Assembly (NCBI RefSeq): GCF_014851395.1
Contig: NW_024041262.1
Span: 17,761,379-17,825,378 of the forward strand
Direction of reading: 5' to 3'
DNA length: 64,000 bases
Source: Micropterus salmoides
Lineage: Eukaryota; Chordata; Actinopteri; Centrarchiformes; Centrarchidae
Numbering within the stretch: position 1 is the stretch's first letter; every line of letters starts with the position of its first letter. This document shows, in pieces, positions 50,074 through 60,200 of the stretch. The translations under genes and the position numbers were made by a program. The notes beneath the pieces were generated by a model. The model was not told the origin of the DNA. It worked only from the letters and a program-made list of their open reading frames with translations, and did no database searches.

Positions 50074-53000
50074 TCAGCGGGTTAGTTTGAGTGCAGTGGG
50101 ATGAACGTTGCAGATGTCGAACCATTGCTGATCCACCTCCTTGTGTGGCAACAGGCCATTTCGTGGCAGAAAGGGCCGGCGCTGGCGCTTGCGGCTGCCC
50201 ACCACCTGCCAGAAGTGCGTGCCCTTGAGTAGAAAAATTGCATTATGGGTGTAGGAGAAGTAGGCAGCATCGATGTTGCCATCTGGATGGTCTCCACTCT
50301 CCACTGGAGGGAAAACATCTCTGATGTTTTTGGGGAAGCCTCTTGCCAAGCTGTTGGCTTCCACGTTGAACGCATACACCTGTTTGAACAGATAATTGTT
50401 TTGCCTCTTATGAAGAATTACATTCAATTAAAACACAACAAACAAACCACAGAGGAAGTGCTTGTTTGGATGAGCATGTTCCCTCATAATGCTGAGAAAC
50501 AACGAATTAGCTTGGGCTAAGACTTGCTTTTTGTATATCCACTTGTTCCACAAACTAGTATGGTTAGAATGCAAATCACATAAGGAAACGGTAGCTGTAA
50601 TGACAATTATTTCAGATTCTTTTTATTTTGACAGAGGGTCCCTTTAGAAGACAGGTCCACAAAAATGACAAATTTGCAATTACTCAAATTACCCAAACTT
50701 GACACACAGTGGGGCTGTGACACTGTGGCCTTTTCTGACACAATACACGATTACTTAGGTTACAAACAATTGTTTGTAACCTAAGTAATCAAACTGATCT
50801 ACGTGCTTCCTATGCAACTCCCCATGTATCATGTGTCAAACAGAAGATAAGGATATAATTCTTACAAGACTGCTTTTGAAGAAGTAGATGTGGGAGTCCC
50901 TCCTGTCATAAAAGGCTGTGTCAATGGGACTGAACACCCCTGGGAAACCCTCAGAGATTAACCTCGGATAGCCGTGACCTTCAGGGTCCTGTCTGAACAC
51001 GTGGTCATTCTCATTGTCATACCTCCAAAACTGAGTACCTGTACACAAAAACAACATCCACCAACTATATCTTTCCAGCTAGTTTTTGAAAATGATTACC
51101 TTACTGGCAAACTACAGTACATGTCTGTACATCCAGTATGTAGGCTAGTACTGTGTGGAGACCTACCTTTAAAGAAGTAAACAGCATCTCTTTTTCTGGA
51201 CCAAACATGCACATACGCATCCACTCCCTCCATGGGAATTCCACGCCAGCCAGTCTGCAGTGCAACTGGATCTCCATAGCGTGTGCGGTTGTTTCTGTTT
51301 TCATATAGCCAGTACCAGCCGTCTCTCATGAAATAGGTGTTAAAGCGGATGACCACTTCCCCATAGGGTGTCTTCTCCTTTCTGATCCAATCAAACACTG
51401 TGTTAAATGGACCTTTACAGCCCCCTGTGTTCAAACACAACAACATTATAGACATGTATAATGAATAGTTTTGTGTTAGGCTTTTACTGTAATTATTTTA
51501 ATAAATCTATTCCTCTGGCTGTGTGTGTGTGTATCTATATATATGTCCAGCAGATGGTGTTGTTAACATGTACCATAGAGGTGCTGAATGGCTTTCCTGT
51601 CCATCCAGTCCATCTCAAAGCCTGACTCTGTGGGCAAATAGCTGGGCTGCATTATGGAGCCAGATCTGTAGATGTGGGGGAGTCCCAAAACATGGCCGAT
51701 CTCATGAACTGCCACCTTATGGAAAGAAATGTAAAAATGTTGTTAAATTGAAATCGCTGTAACTAAACCTCTAATTATTCTTTTTCAATAATAACATCTG
51801 ATACTTACTTTTAGGAGGCTGATCCCACTGCCAGCATTGGGACCAGTGAAATGTTCGTCGTCATCAAAGTGTATGTCACCCAGGAACCAGGCGTGGGCAA
51901 ATTCTTGACCAGTGCCATCAAACCTCTGATTGCAACCCAGATGCCTTCCTGTGTGGAATATAGATGCACAGAATAAAATAATAAAAGAAGATGCACTGTG
52001 AATTTGAACAAAACATTATCTACACACAGTGCAATGTGTTACTTCACACAAGGGGACAGTATAGTGAAAAATGTTAATCATCCAGCTGTTGTGCAGTAAA
52101 GACATACAAAGTATTATTTTACAAAACCTATTCCTTATCTATGAAACACTGATAAACTGATAAATATGTTGATTGGTAACATTAAAGCTATTGACGTAGT
52201 CTGTAATTGAATTAAATTATTTAATTTGATCATTTTACTGACACACTTCGGGGGAGCAAGAATTTTAAAATGTTAATTGTGTATTTTCTGTGAATGTCTG
52301 ACAAAGCAAGTGAGTAAAAAACCTCTGTACTGTACTTCAGCAAGTGCGCTATGGACCTTTACTAAAAATACACTGTGTGCTACGAGGCTGTCATCATTTA
52401 TTTTTTGCAAATTGAAACAACTTATTAACCTTAACAGAGAAGTTATGTTATTTTGAAACAAAGATTAGTAGTAAAAAATAAAATAGAAACTGGTCCAGAC
52501 CTACCTGTGCCAAATCCCAGCTTGATATCCACATCCTCCAGTGGGGAATGCGTATCCTCCACAAACTCCAGCGGACACACCTCACTCCACATCCTGAATG
52601 CCATTCTGAAGATGTACCTCTGGTCTTCAATAGACAACTGACTGCTGTAGCCTTCTCCTATGAGCCTCCATTTCAGCACCCTCTTAGAAAAGGCCATGTA
52701 ACCAGTTTCACTCAAATCTCTCCTGTGCCTGTTTTTGGATACAAGAGTGGCAAGGTGACGTTTCCTGCGCCGCACTGCTTCACTCTGATGTATGTTTAAG
52801 TTGATATTTACCATTTGACTGTCCATGTGGACATCATATGAGCTGTTTAAAGAAGTGTTATTTATTATATGATCAAATAAGGAAATGCCTGTGAGGACAC
52901 TTTCTGTGTCATTAAAACTTAATTTCTCATCTTCAAAGGAGTTAGAAGGACTAACAGAAGAAGTGTCACCGATTATATTAATTGCTGTGTTGTTACTGCC

Positions 53001-53659
53001 AGTCTTATTAAAAGTATTACTGGAACTGTTTTCAGTTTCAGAGACACTACTGTTCTCAGGTGCTACAGGGATGTTCAGGTCAATCTCCTTGTCAGGGACT
53101 CCACATCGCGGTTTGTTCATTGCTATCTTGGTGGCCTCATCAAAAACACCTGTGACAGGCAAGCCCGATACCCTTTGAAACTCTTCAAGTGCTGAAACAA
53201 ATGCTCGCCTCCCAGTAAGACTGTTGTGATCATCTTGATCACCATCCCAAGGAGCATCCCTTGAATGATGCACTGAAGTTCCCTCCTGGATCGTGTCTTG
53301 AAGGTCATCCATGAAGTCATCATTAAAAGAGGTGTCTGAATCTTCAAACTGGATCTCCTCCCAGTTCACTGGCTTAATGAATCCATATCTAGAGAGAAAT
53401 AACTATAACAGGACATGGGTTACATTATATCGTTCCTATAATCAATATCTAATCTAAGAGATGTTTGAAGTTTAAAAACAAACAGCAACTGGAAAATTGA
53501 ATTTACCTCTGCTGTGTACTTGTCTGTTATAACACCAGCTTGGTGAGAAGTAGGGGTCTGCACATCAGAATGATCCCGATTATGGAAAAGTTTCTCAGCA
53601 TCAGCTGAGCTAATGCTCGTCCAAAAAAGCAGATATATCAGCTGGATAGAAGTCAGCAT
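50074..53659 (-). CDS. mmp21: Matrix metalloproteinase-21, 7 coding exons, complete
   Basis: Secreted zinc endopeptidase; in vertebrates MMP21 loss disturbs left-right asymmetry. Coding exons, all with AG/GT borders: 53507-53659, 52505-53402, 51809-51948, 51574-51715, 51167-51424, 50866-51038, 50074-50379; 2,070 nt, 689 residues against 569 in human. The ATG at 53657-53659 opens a hydrophobic signal peptide of about 18-20 residues. The prodomain has the RYGF motif (56-59) and the cysteine switch PRCGVPD (Cys151). Furin-type sites RRRKR (262-266) and NRHRR (275-279) precede the catalytic domain, which has HEIGHVLGLPH (zinc His401, 405, 411; Glu402) and Met419 of the Met-turn. Four hemopexin blades run from Cys447 to Cys678, the likely closing disulfide. 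Exon 2 joins in frame only through the acceptor at 53403-53404, giving LFLSRYGF as in human FLSRYGW. The acidic stretch after residue 62 and the Asn/Ser-rich linker account for the extra length. A possible ATTAAA poly(A) signal lies at 50048-50053. Confidence 0.96.
50749..50790. repeat. Perfect 42-bp palindrome in mmp21 intron 6
   Basis: GATTACTTAGGTTACAAACA, then A and T at the centre, followed by the exact reverse complement; no loop and no mismatch. It lies between coding exons 6 and 7 of mmp21, 76 bases from the exon 6 donor. Confidence 0.95.
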
Positions 53660-53727
53660 CGTGGCGTTGATTTACTCGTGACTTTACAAAAGTGATCTTA
53701 TGGCAAGTAAGAAGCAGTGCACAGTGC

Positions 53728-53733
53728 TTTATA
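53728..53733 (-). promoter_or_regulatory. Candidate TATA box of mmp21
   Basis: On the minus strand this reads TATAAA inside CCTATAAAGC. It lies about 70 bases upstream of the mmp21 start codon. Initiation about 30 bases downstream would leave a 5' leader of roughly 40 bases. A TATA promoter suits a tightly regulated developmental gene, but the transcription start is not visible in the sequence. Confidence 0.45.
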
Positions 53734-54264
53734 GGCAGATCCTGAGTGTCTCCACTCCCATCTAAAGGTGCGACTCCTTAGATGTATCCCACTTTCTTCA
53801 ACTTTGTGTGAATAGTAAAACCGTCTTTACTGTCTCCAACTGCTCAATTTGACTAAATTGCATAGATGTGTTATACATGCTCCATTGGTTTTAAATGGAC
53901 TGTTGTCAACCTGTGGAAACAAGTTAAAACCTCCACTTTCATGTGGACAATAACAGTTTAAGACAGCCATGACTTCTGCCAACACCTGTTTTGAATAGGA
54001 CACACACACATTTGTTTTATCACATTGACCAAAGTTTATTTTCAAAAATAAACGTTTACCTTCCTGAGCAAGCTTAACACAAATAGAATTATAATTACAT
54101 TCGTTTCCATTTTTAAGGCTTTTATGGCACAAAAAAACAGCTGATATACATATAAAACTGGAAAGATGGGCAGTAAAGTAACACAGACAAATGACAATAC
54201 ACATGAATAATACAGAATATACATAGAGAAGATAAAGTGGATGGATTCAAGAGCCTGTGGGTGG

Positions 54265-56270
54265 TTATTGTAGAGCTTTGGCTATCGCTGCTGCCAGGTG
54301 TTCAGGTGTTGGCTTTTCTGCAGTACAGCTGACACACAGGCCTTCGGCAGTCATAGCGTCTTGTGTAGTAGGCCCTATGGTTGCAAACTGGAAACAAATA
54401 AGTGGCTGTCAGAGGCACTGAAGATCTGCTAAGTGCAGATTCATGCATTATTTTATGAGTTTGACTGTGAGAAGGCTGTACCTTTATTTGAGTCAGCTGT
54501 TCACCTGACAGCCTCCGCACCACTTCTAGGCAAAACTTCACTCCTGACGGACTGAAGAAAGCTATGCTGGCTGGAGTGCCCTATAAATGCAGATAAATTA
54601 AGCAGTTATACATTTTTAAGTACTCTCTACAATGCAGTAGCAGTGGGGCTTCACCTGCTCTGTGAAATAGTTCTTTAGATTTTTCTCCAGATCTGGATGT
54701 TCAGCTGTTTGATAGACAGTCAGCGTCTCCAGGGGCACTCCTGGAAGCAAAAAAACACATCCCTGAAGTGATAAAGGAAGAGCAATTATTATTTTATAAT
54801 TGGTGTAACACCAGTGGGACTTTTATCATCTTCAGTTTTAATCGTGAAGCACAACAGGGGAAAATGCTTACCGTTGTCCCTTAAAGCCGTCGGCAAGACT
54901 TCCCTTTTGATTGAGCCACAGGGGAAAAAAAGTGGTGGAATATTTGTGTCTTCTCCTATGATGAGAATTAGGTATAAGGTCATATTCGTCATCAGACACA
55001 ATTATACATTTTCTATTAAATTAACTGTGAAGAATGCGGAAGCTTAAAAATATATCGTACGTTCAATGATCACACGTGATAGGACCTCTGCTGTCCCTGT
55101 GTCCTCGCCCAATGGTTTCAGACCCAAATTTTGTACTGTGCAGGAAACAACAAGTTAAACAAATGCTTTATCATAATTTCACAAAATCAACCAATTCAAT
55201 TACTAAACACACAACTCATAAAAAACTAACGACAAAAAGATTAACGTTCTCTAAAGAAACAAGGTAAAGCACACTCCAGGAAGGTGCTGCACCTGCTCGT
55301 TTTCTAGAGAGCAAATAACTGCTGTGTGTCACAGCAAACTGTCAACCTATTTCCAAATGACTGAGGGTAGTAACATCAATTCACACACTTCTGTCAGCAC
55401 CAGGTGCCTGACACACTCTGCTAGAGTTAGTATTAACAAAGCAAGGGTTTCAAAAAGCACAATGTGCAAAGATGGATTCTGTTTTAGAACAATTACTTTA
55501 AGAGAGAAGTGTTTTCATATGTGACAATAACTCACCTAATGCAGCAGTTGCCTTTCCAACCACATAGATGGACTTGGTGTTCCATTTATCTTTAACAGAG
55601 CTGTTCCATTCTGAATTAATAATTAGGAAAAGGATAACATTTAATCATGGAAATTGTTTCTAATCTCAGTTAGCAGTCCACAGTACACACATAATTGAAA
55701 TACATTTAACCAAACAAATGCTTTTAGAGGATTACGGTCATTATATCAAATGAAATGCAATTTCCTCTCACCTTCCATCCTTTCTTCTGCTTCTAAGCAT
55801 ATCTTCACAGCCTCCACTGCTCTTGGACTGGTAAATATAAGGCCTCCATGTTTTTCAGGTTGGAAAAGCTGTAATAGGAAGACATCTTAAACAACAGACA
55901 CATTACTCATAAAGCAATACACATGAAAATACATGAATGAAACAAATACTAATTCAATACAAACAATGGCGTTTACCTTATCTGACAAGGTGTTTAATGA
56001 GATGAACTTAAAAGACAGCACAGGAATAAGGGTTCCTTTATGTCCATGTGATGCCAGCTCCTGTGGAATTAAAATATTAAATTCCTTTCAAAATGTGCAA
56101 TGAAATGCAAATCATTAAATGAAGAGTGCTGTGCTGACAACTGAAGAGAATACACATATGAACAAAGTACTGTTGAAAGCAAGTGGATTTAGGGAATGTG
56201 CATTTACCTTAATGTAAGGATCAGGTCCAGATTCTCCATCTCTTGGCTCTTTGAGAAGCAGTACATGCAT
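54265..56270 (-). CDS. uros: Uroporphyrinogen-III synthase, 9 coding exons, complete
   Basis: Cytosolic enzyme that closes hydroxymethylbilane to uroporphyrinogen III while inverting ring D, the fourth step of haem synthesis. Coding exons: 56208-56270, 55977-56060, 55772-55868, 55536-55610, 55061-55135, 54872-54955, 54655-54740, 54482-54580, 54265-54387; 786 nt, 261 residues (human 265). All phases join. The start is the ATG giving MHVLLLKEPRDGESGPDPYI, matching human [20 protein letters not shown] in both length and exon end. Conserved blocks include TLIPVLSF, GGLIFTSPRAVEA, YVVG, LFFPCGSIKRE, TVYQT, FFSPSGV and IGPTT near the C terminus. Cys73, the residue changed in the common human porphyria allele C73R, is present. 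The active-site tyrosine of the TVYQT block is Tyr169 here (Tyr168 in human). A poly(A) signal AATAAA on the minus strand is possible at 54035-54040. Confidence 0.96.
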
Positions 56271-56776
56271 CTTGACAAAGGCCTTAAAACACTGGATCAA
56301 TAAGATAAATAGGGAATAATACAACAGAACAAACCAGAGTGGAATATGAATCCTACTGTCAAAAACGCAGCCAAAGTCAGAAACTCAAAACTGCAAAAAC
56401 ATTGAGGACAGGGGATGTGAAGGCACAGCAAGCTAAGCTACGCCCTAAAACTGTCATATGTAATCTGCTGATAACAATACCGTTGAGTCACGATTATTGG
56501 ACTGTATATGAGGTGCAAACAAAAAGCAATAACGCCACACTTTCTGGTTGGATGTATCGTAGTATGTAGCTAAGACTTGGTTAATGTGTATTCCTATGTG
56601 ATATTGTTTACATTAGCAAGACACACTGAATGACAGTTTAGCAACAATAACCGTCACCTTTACAGAACCTGTCCGTAATGCCTAGTGATAATAAGCGACT
56701 AATTGATATCGCTTGTATGGTACAATGATTATGAATTCCTTTAAAATAGACAAAATATTGCACAAAATCCAAGTAC

Positions 56777-56830
56777 CTTGAGTTATCCCCACCGCTGAGT
56801 GGATGACGACTTCAGCCAGCCACATCAAGA
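56777..56830 (-). other. uros: Probable 5' non-coding exon of uros (left edge is the splice donor)
   Basis: The minus strand reads AACTCAAG followed by GTACTTGG, a usable donor with the last exon base at 56777. The coding exon that starts the protein is preceded by an acceptor-like AG at 56283-56284 (or a little further upstream), so the leader is probably split as in human UROS. The right edge, the transcription start, is a guess; the sequence loses GC content beyond about 56,850. Confidence 0.55.
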
Positions 56831-57215
56831 AGGGGAAACATAACATTGAATATTCAACTAACTTCCCGAAATAAGGTGGGTAGGTGAAAAACTAGTATTT
56901 ATTTCATATTATTTAGCCTTTATAATTAGACCATATAATGCAAGTACCTATTTATAATAGTAAGATAGTAGTTTAGGCACAGTTTAAATAACTGTTATCC
57001 CCTTTTCTACAATGGTTTATTCCATTCCATCCCCCCATTCCAACAGGCGACAGGCCAACATTGCGGCTCCGAATGTTGTTCCAGCAAGCGGCAAGTCGTG
57101 TACATGTGGAGCCAAAATGGCGGCTCCAGAGCTTCAGTTTCCTACATTAGTCTGTCGATGAACTTTGAGCTTTTCTCCGCCCACTCGATTGACACGTGTG
57201 TTGCCTGTTTGCAGC
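56831..57215. promoter_or_regulatory. Putative shared bidirectional promoter of uros and bccip
   Basis: The two genes are divergent, with under 450 bases between the candidate uros leader exon and the bccip start codon. Human UROS and BCCIP are also head to head. No TATA box is obvious. A YY1-type motif AAAATGGCGGC lies at 57114-57124, typical of housekeeping start sites. The stretch from 57,040 is CpG-containing (GCGGCTCC, GCAAGCGGCAAG). Shared use is inferred from spacing. Confidence 0.6.
57114..57124 (+). promoter_or_regulatory. YY1-like motif at the probable bccip transcription start
   Basis: AAAATGGCGGC matches the YY1 consensus AANATGGCGGC, which in housekeeping promoters usually lies just downstream of the start site. 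It lies about 95 bases before the bccip ATG. The ATG inside the motif opens a short upstream frame ending at 57161. Confidence 0.5.
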
Positions 57216-60200
57216 ATGGCTTCTTCTGCTAAGAGGAGAGCAGTGGGTTTGGGTGAAAATCCTGAGGAAAGCGGCAACAGCTCCGATGAGAATCCAGAGG
57301 AGGAGGATGATTCCGGAGAGGAGGACAGCGAGGCATCAGATGAGGAGATCAATGAGGTAAAAGAACAAACAGTTATTTGAATGTGAATGATGTGCTTGGC
57401 GATGCTAGCCAGCTAACGTTAAGTTAGTTAGGTAGCTAACGCAGCTGTCGGCAAATGGCAACAGGAAGCCACGCAATTGTTTAACGTTACTGTTGCTATC
57501 AGCCAAGTTGCTAAACTAGATAAATGTCCTATGTAAGTAATGTTAGTAACGTCGGTGAAGTTACTGTAACTTTAGTCTAACTGTTACTCTAATAACGGAA
57601 CTGGAAGCATTTTACAGTAACGTTACACGTCAAAACTCTAACGTTACTTCAGTGAAACAAAACGTACTCATTCACTCAAAAAGTACATGAATCAAAGTAA
57701 CAAAAGCACATGTAATTAAATAATTTCCTCAAAGACAGGAAAGCAGTTTCCTGTTGTTGTTGTTGTATGAATGGCTCTCCCTCTTTTGTTGTTGTTTCAC
57801 ATTCAGGAGGTCATTGTGGACTTTGAAGCCCACACCATTTCAGCCAACGACTTCAATGGCGTCAAGAAACTCTTACAACAGGTTCGGGACAGTATTTGTG
57901 TTACATCGAAATTATCACGCTCCTATGTAACGTTAATATAACATGGTCTCACTGATGTCACTTCTGTTATGTTTGGATATAGGTCTTCCTGAAGGCTCAT
58001 GTAAATACATCAGAAATGGCGGACATCATCATTCAACAGAATCACATTGGAAGTGTCATCAAGGTGAGCTACTCAGCAGTTTAATCTCATCTCGCATGTT
58101 ACATAGTGTTGTGTCGTTCAAAGAACGTTTCGTTCATAAGACCTAATCGTGTATATGACTCGGGATGAACGGGTTGTCTCAGTGAGTAATTCGTTCATAT
58201 TCACGCATGCGTGAAGGATCTTGGACTCTTACATTCACTCGTCACACGGCAGCTGCTTGGGCTCCGTCAGCACAAGAAACAGAATTGATTAGTTCACGAC
58301 TCTCAACTGTGGGTCTGTTTGAGTCGTTCATTTGTCACGTGACAGCTACTGTGGAGCAGGAATGAAGGACTCGTTCACCGCTCACATGGGTCTTACTCAG
58401 TCTTTCGTTCACTCGAGTGCTGCCAGCACCTGAGAATGAGAGGCAGGTCGGCTGTCAGGTAACAGTCACTGGACTGACATTATATCTAATATCTATTTTG
58501 TGACATTTAATAAAAAATAATGTTATTACAGCGCAGTTATGTTGTGTTAAGTTATAGTTTTAACACAGCCGCACCGTAACTTTAGTCCTGCTAGTGTTTA
58601 CAGCCAACAGCTGATGAGAGTTGTTCTGGGTCCACTCCAGAGTTCTACCTGAAGCCGAATTACCTCAGTTCGTCTCCTATCCAAAACAAACGGACCCGGC
58701 CATTAAAACTTGAAACACAGCCAGGTAACAACGTTAGCGTTAGCCCTGTAAACAGCTAACAGCTGATCCAGGTCCACCAGAGAACGCAATGTAACCTTTT
58801 CTTTCTCAACAGAGCTGTGCTGTTGTTTCACAGCTCGTGACTGGTAAACAACCTGCAGTGTTTGAGAGCGATGCGCTCATGTGTGTTTCTGTCTGCAGAA
58901 TCCGGACCTGATGTGGCCCATTCTGCGTCCAGAACTGCCAAACTGTTGGTTTATATAATATGTTTATTTCTTTGTTCCTCTCTCTGTGCTGGAGTTCTTT
59001 AAGAACTTGGTGGCTTGATCCAGATTATTATTAAATTGGTTGAATTTTAAAAATTGGTCTGGTTGTATACTCTGGAAAGATTGTGAAAATGGAAGGATAT
59101 AGCCGGAGTAGTGGTGATTACATATTGACAACACATTTGTGTTTTTTACATGGTTTGAATTTGGTTGTGGGCTCAGGGGGGTTTATATAATGATGATATA
59201 CAGTAATCAAGAGGTGAATTTGTGCATTATACTTTGTCATATAAAACAAGCCAGGCGGTGTTGTGTTTTTGTTTTTTAATCGCCCACTAGAGGGCTGCAG
59301 CGCTGCAATAGCCTAGTTCAAATGAACGAAATGACTCAAAAAAAGATCAGGTCATTTTAATGAACGAGATTTGAATGAACGAGTCTCTCAAAAGAGTCTA
59401 ACTTGCCATCACTAATGTTACAGGTGACTTTAACAGCAGTTTCAGCTCTAACATGTATCCACATCTCTTGTCTCTTCACTTTGCTCCAGCAAGCGGAGGT
59501 GCCAGAAGACAGCGATGATGACGACCCAGATGAAGTGTTTGGCTTCATCACTATGCTCAACCTCACAGAGAGAAAGGTAACACCGCTCATGCACACCAAC
59601 CTTACCTTAGAGACTTACTGGGCTCTGATAATGTAGGAAATGAACGCATGTGATGCTGGTTCAAATAAAATGTCATTGTGTGTGTCTGATGCTGTTGATA
59701 GGATTTGCAGTGTGTGGAGGAGGTGAAGGAGCTTATCGTGAATCAGTGTGAGAAGAACTCCACCCAGAGCGTGACGGAACAGCTAGAGCAGATCCTCAGT
59801 GACACCAGCAAGCCTGTAGGATTACTGCTCAGTGAGCGCTTCATCAACGTGCCTCCACAGATCGCCCTCCCACTGCACAAACAGCTCCAGTGAGTTCCAC
59901 TCAGTCTCCTTATGTTCTCCTCAGTATTTCCTTTCAGGGAGTAATCTACTCTCAATCATGTTGTCACTGTTAAAAACAGCTACAAGTCATACCTGTCAAC
60001 ATTGGAATTTGAAAATAAGGGTAATGTTCAGCGGCCACCCTGCGTGCTGGCCGTTCCCCAAATACAGTCCACATAACTCTTAGATTTAGACAGGGTTCAC
60101 AAAGTGATTCCTAAAATCACCACTAGGCAACCACTTGCTTTAAAATATCAGTGCAGCAATAGGTGCGTTCGAGATGACGGCGGCTGACTTTCGGCGACTT

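Noticed and set aside
52443..52504. Continuation of the mmp21 exon 2 frame past the donor
   Set aside because: The GTAGGT donor at 52504 fits the family and joins in phase with GRHLGCNQRFDGTG in the next exon; the read-through is intron.
53367..53369. GTG as a start codon for the mmp21 exon 2 frame
   Set aside because: The true start is the ATG at 53657 in exon 1 with a signal peptide; the GTG is an internal valine.
57165..57215. Upstream extension of bccip (frame MSFSPPTRLTRVLPVCS)
   Set aside because: It has no ATG at its start and the family begins at MAS.SKRRAV, matching the ATG at 57216.
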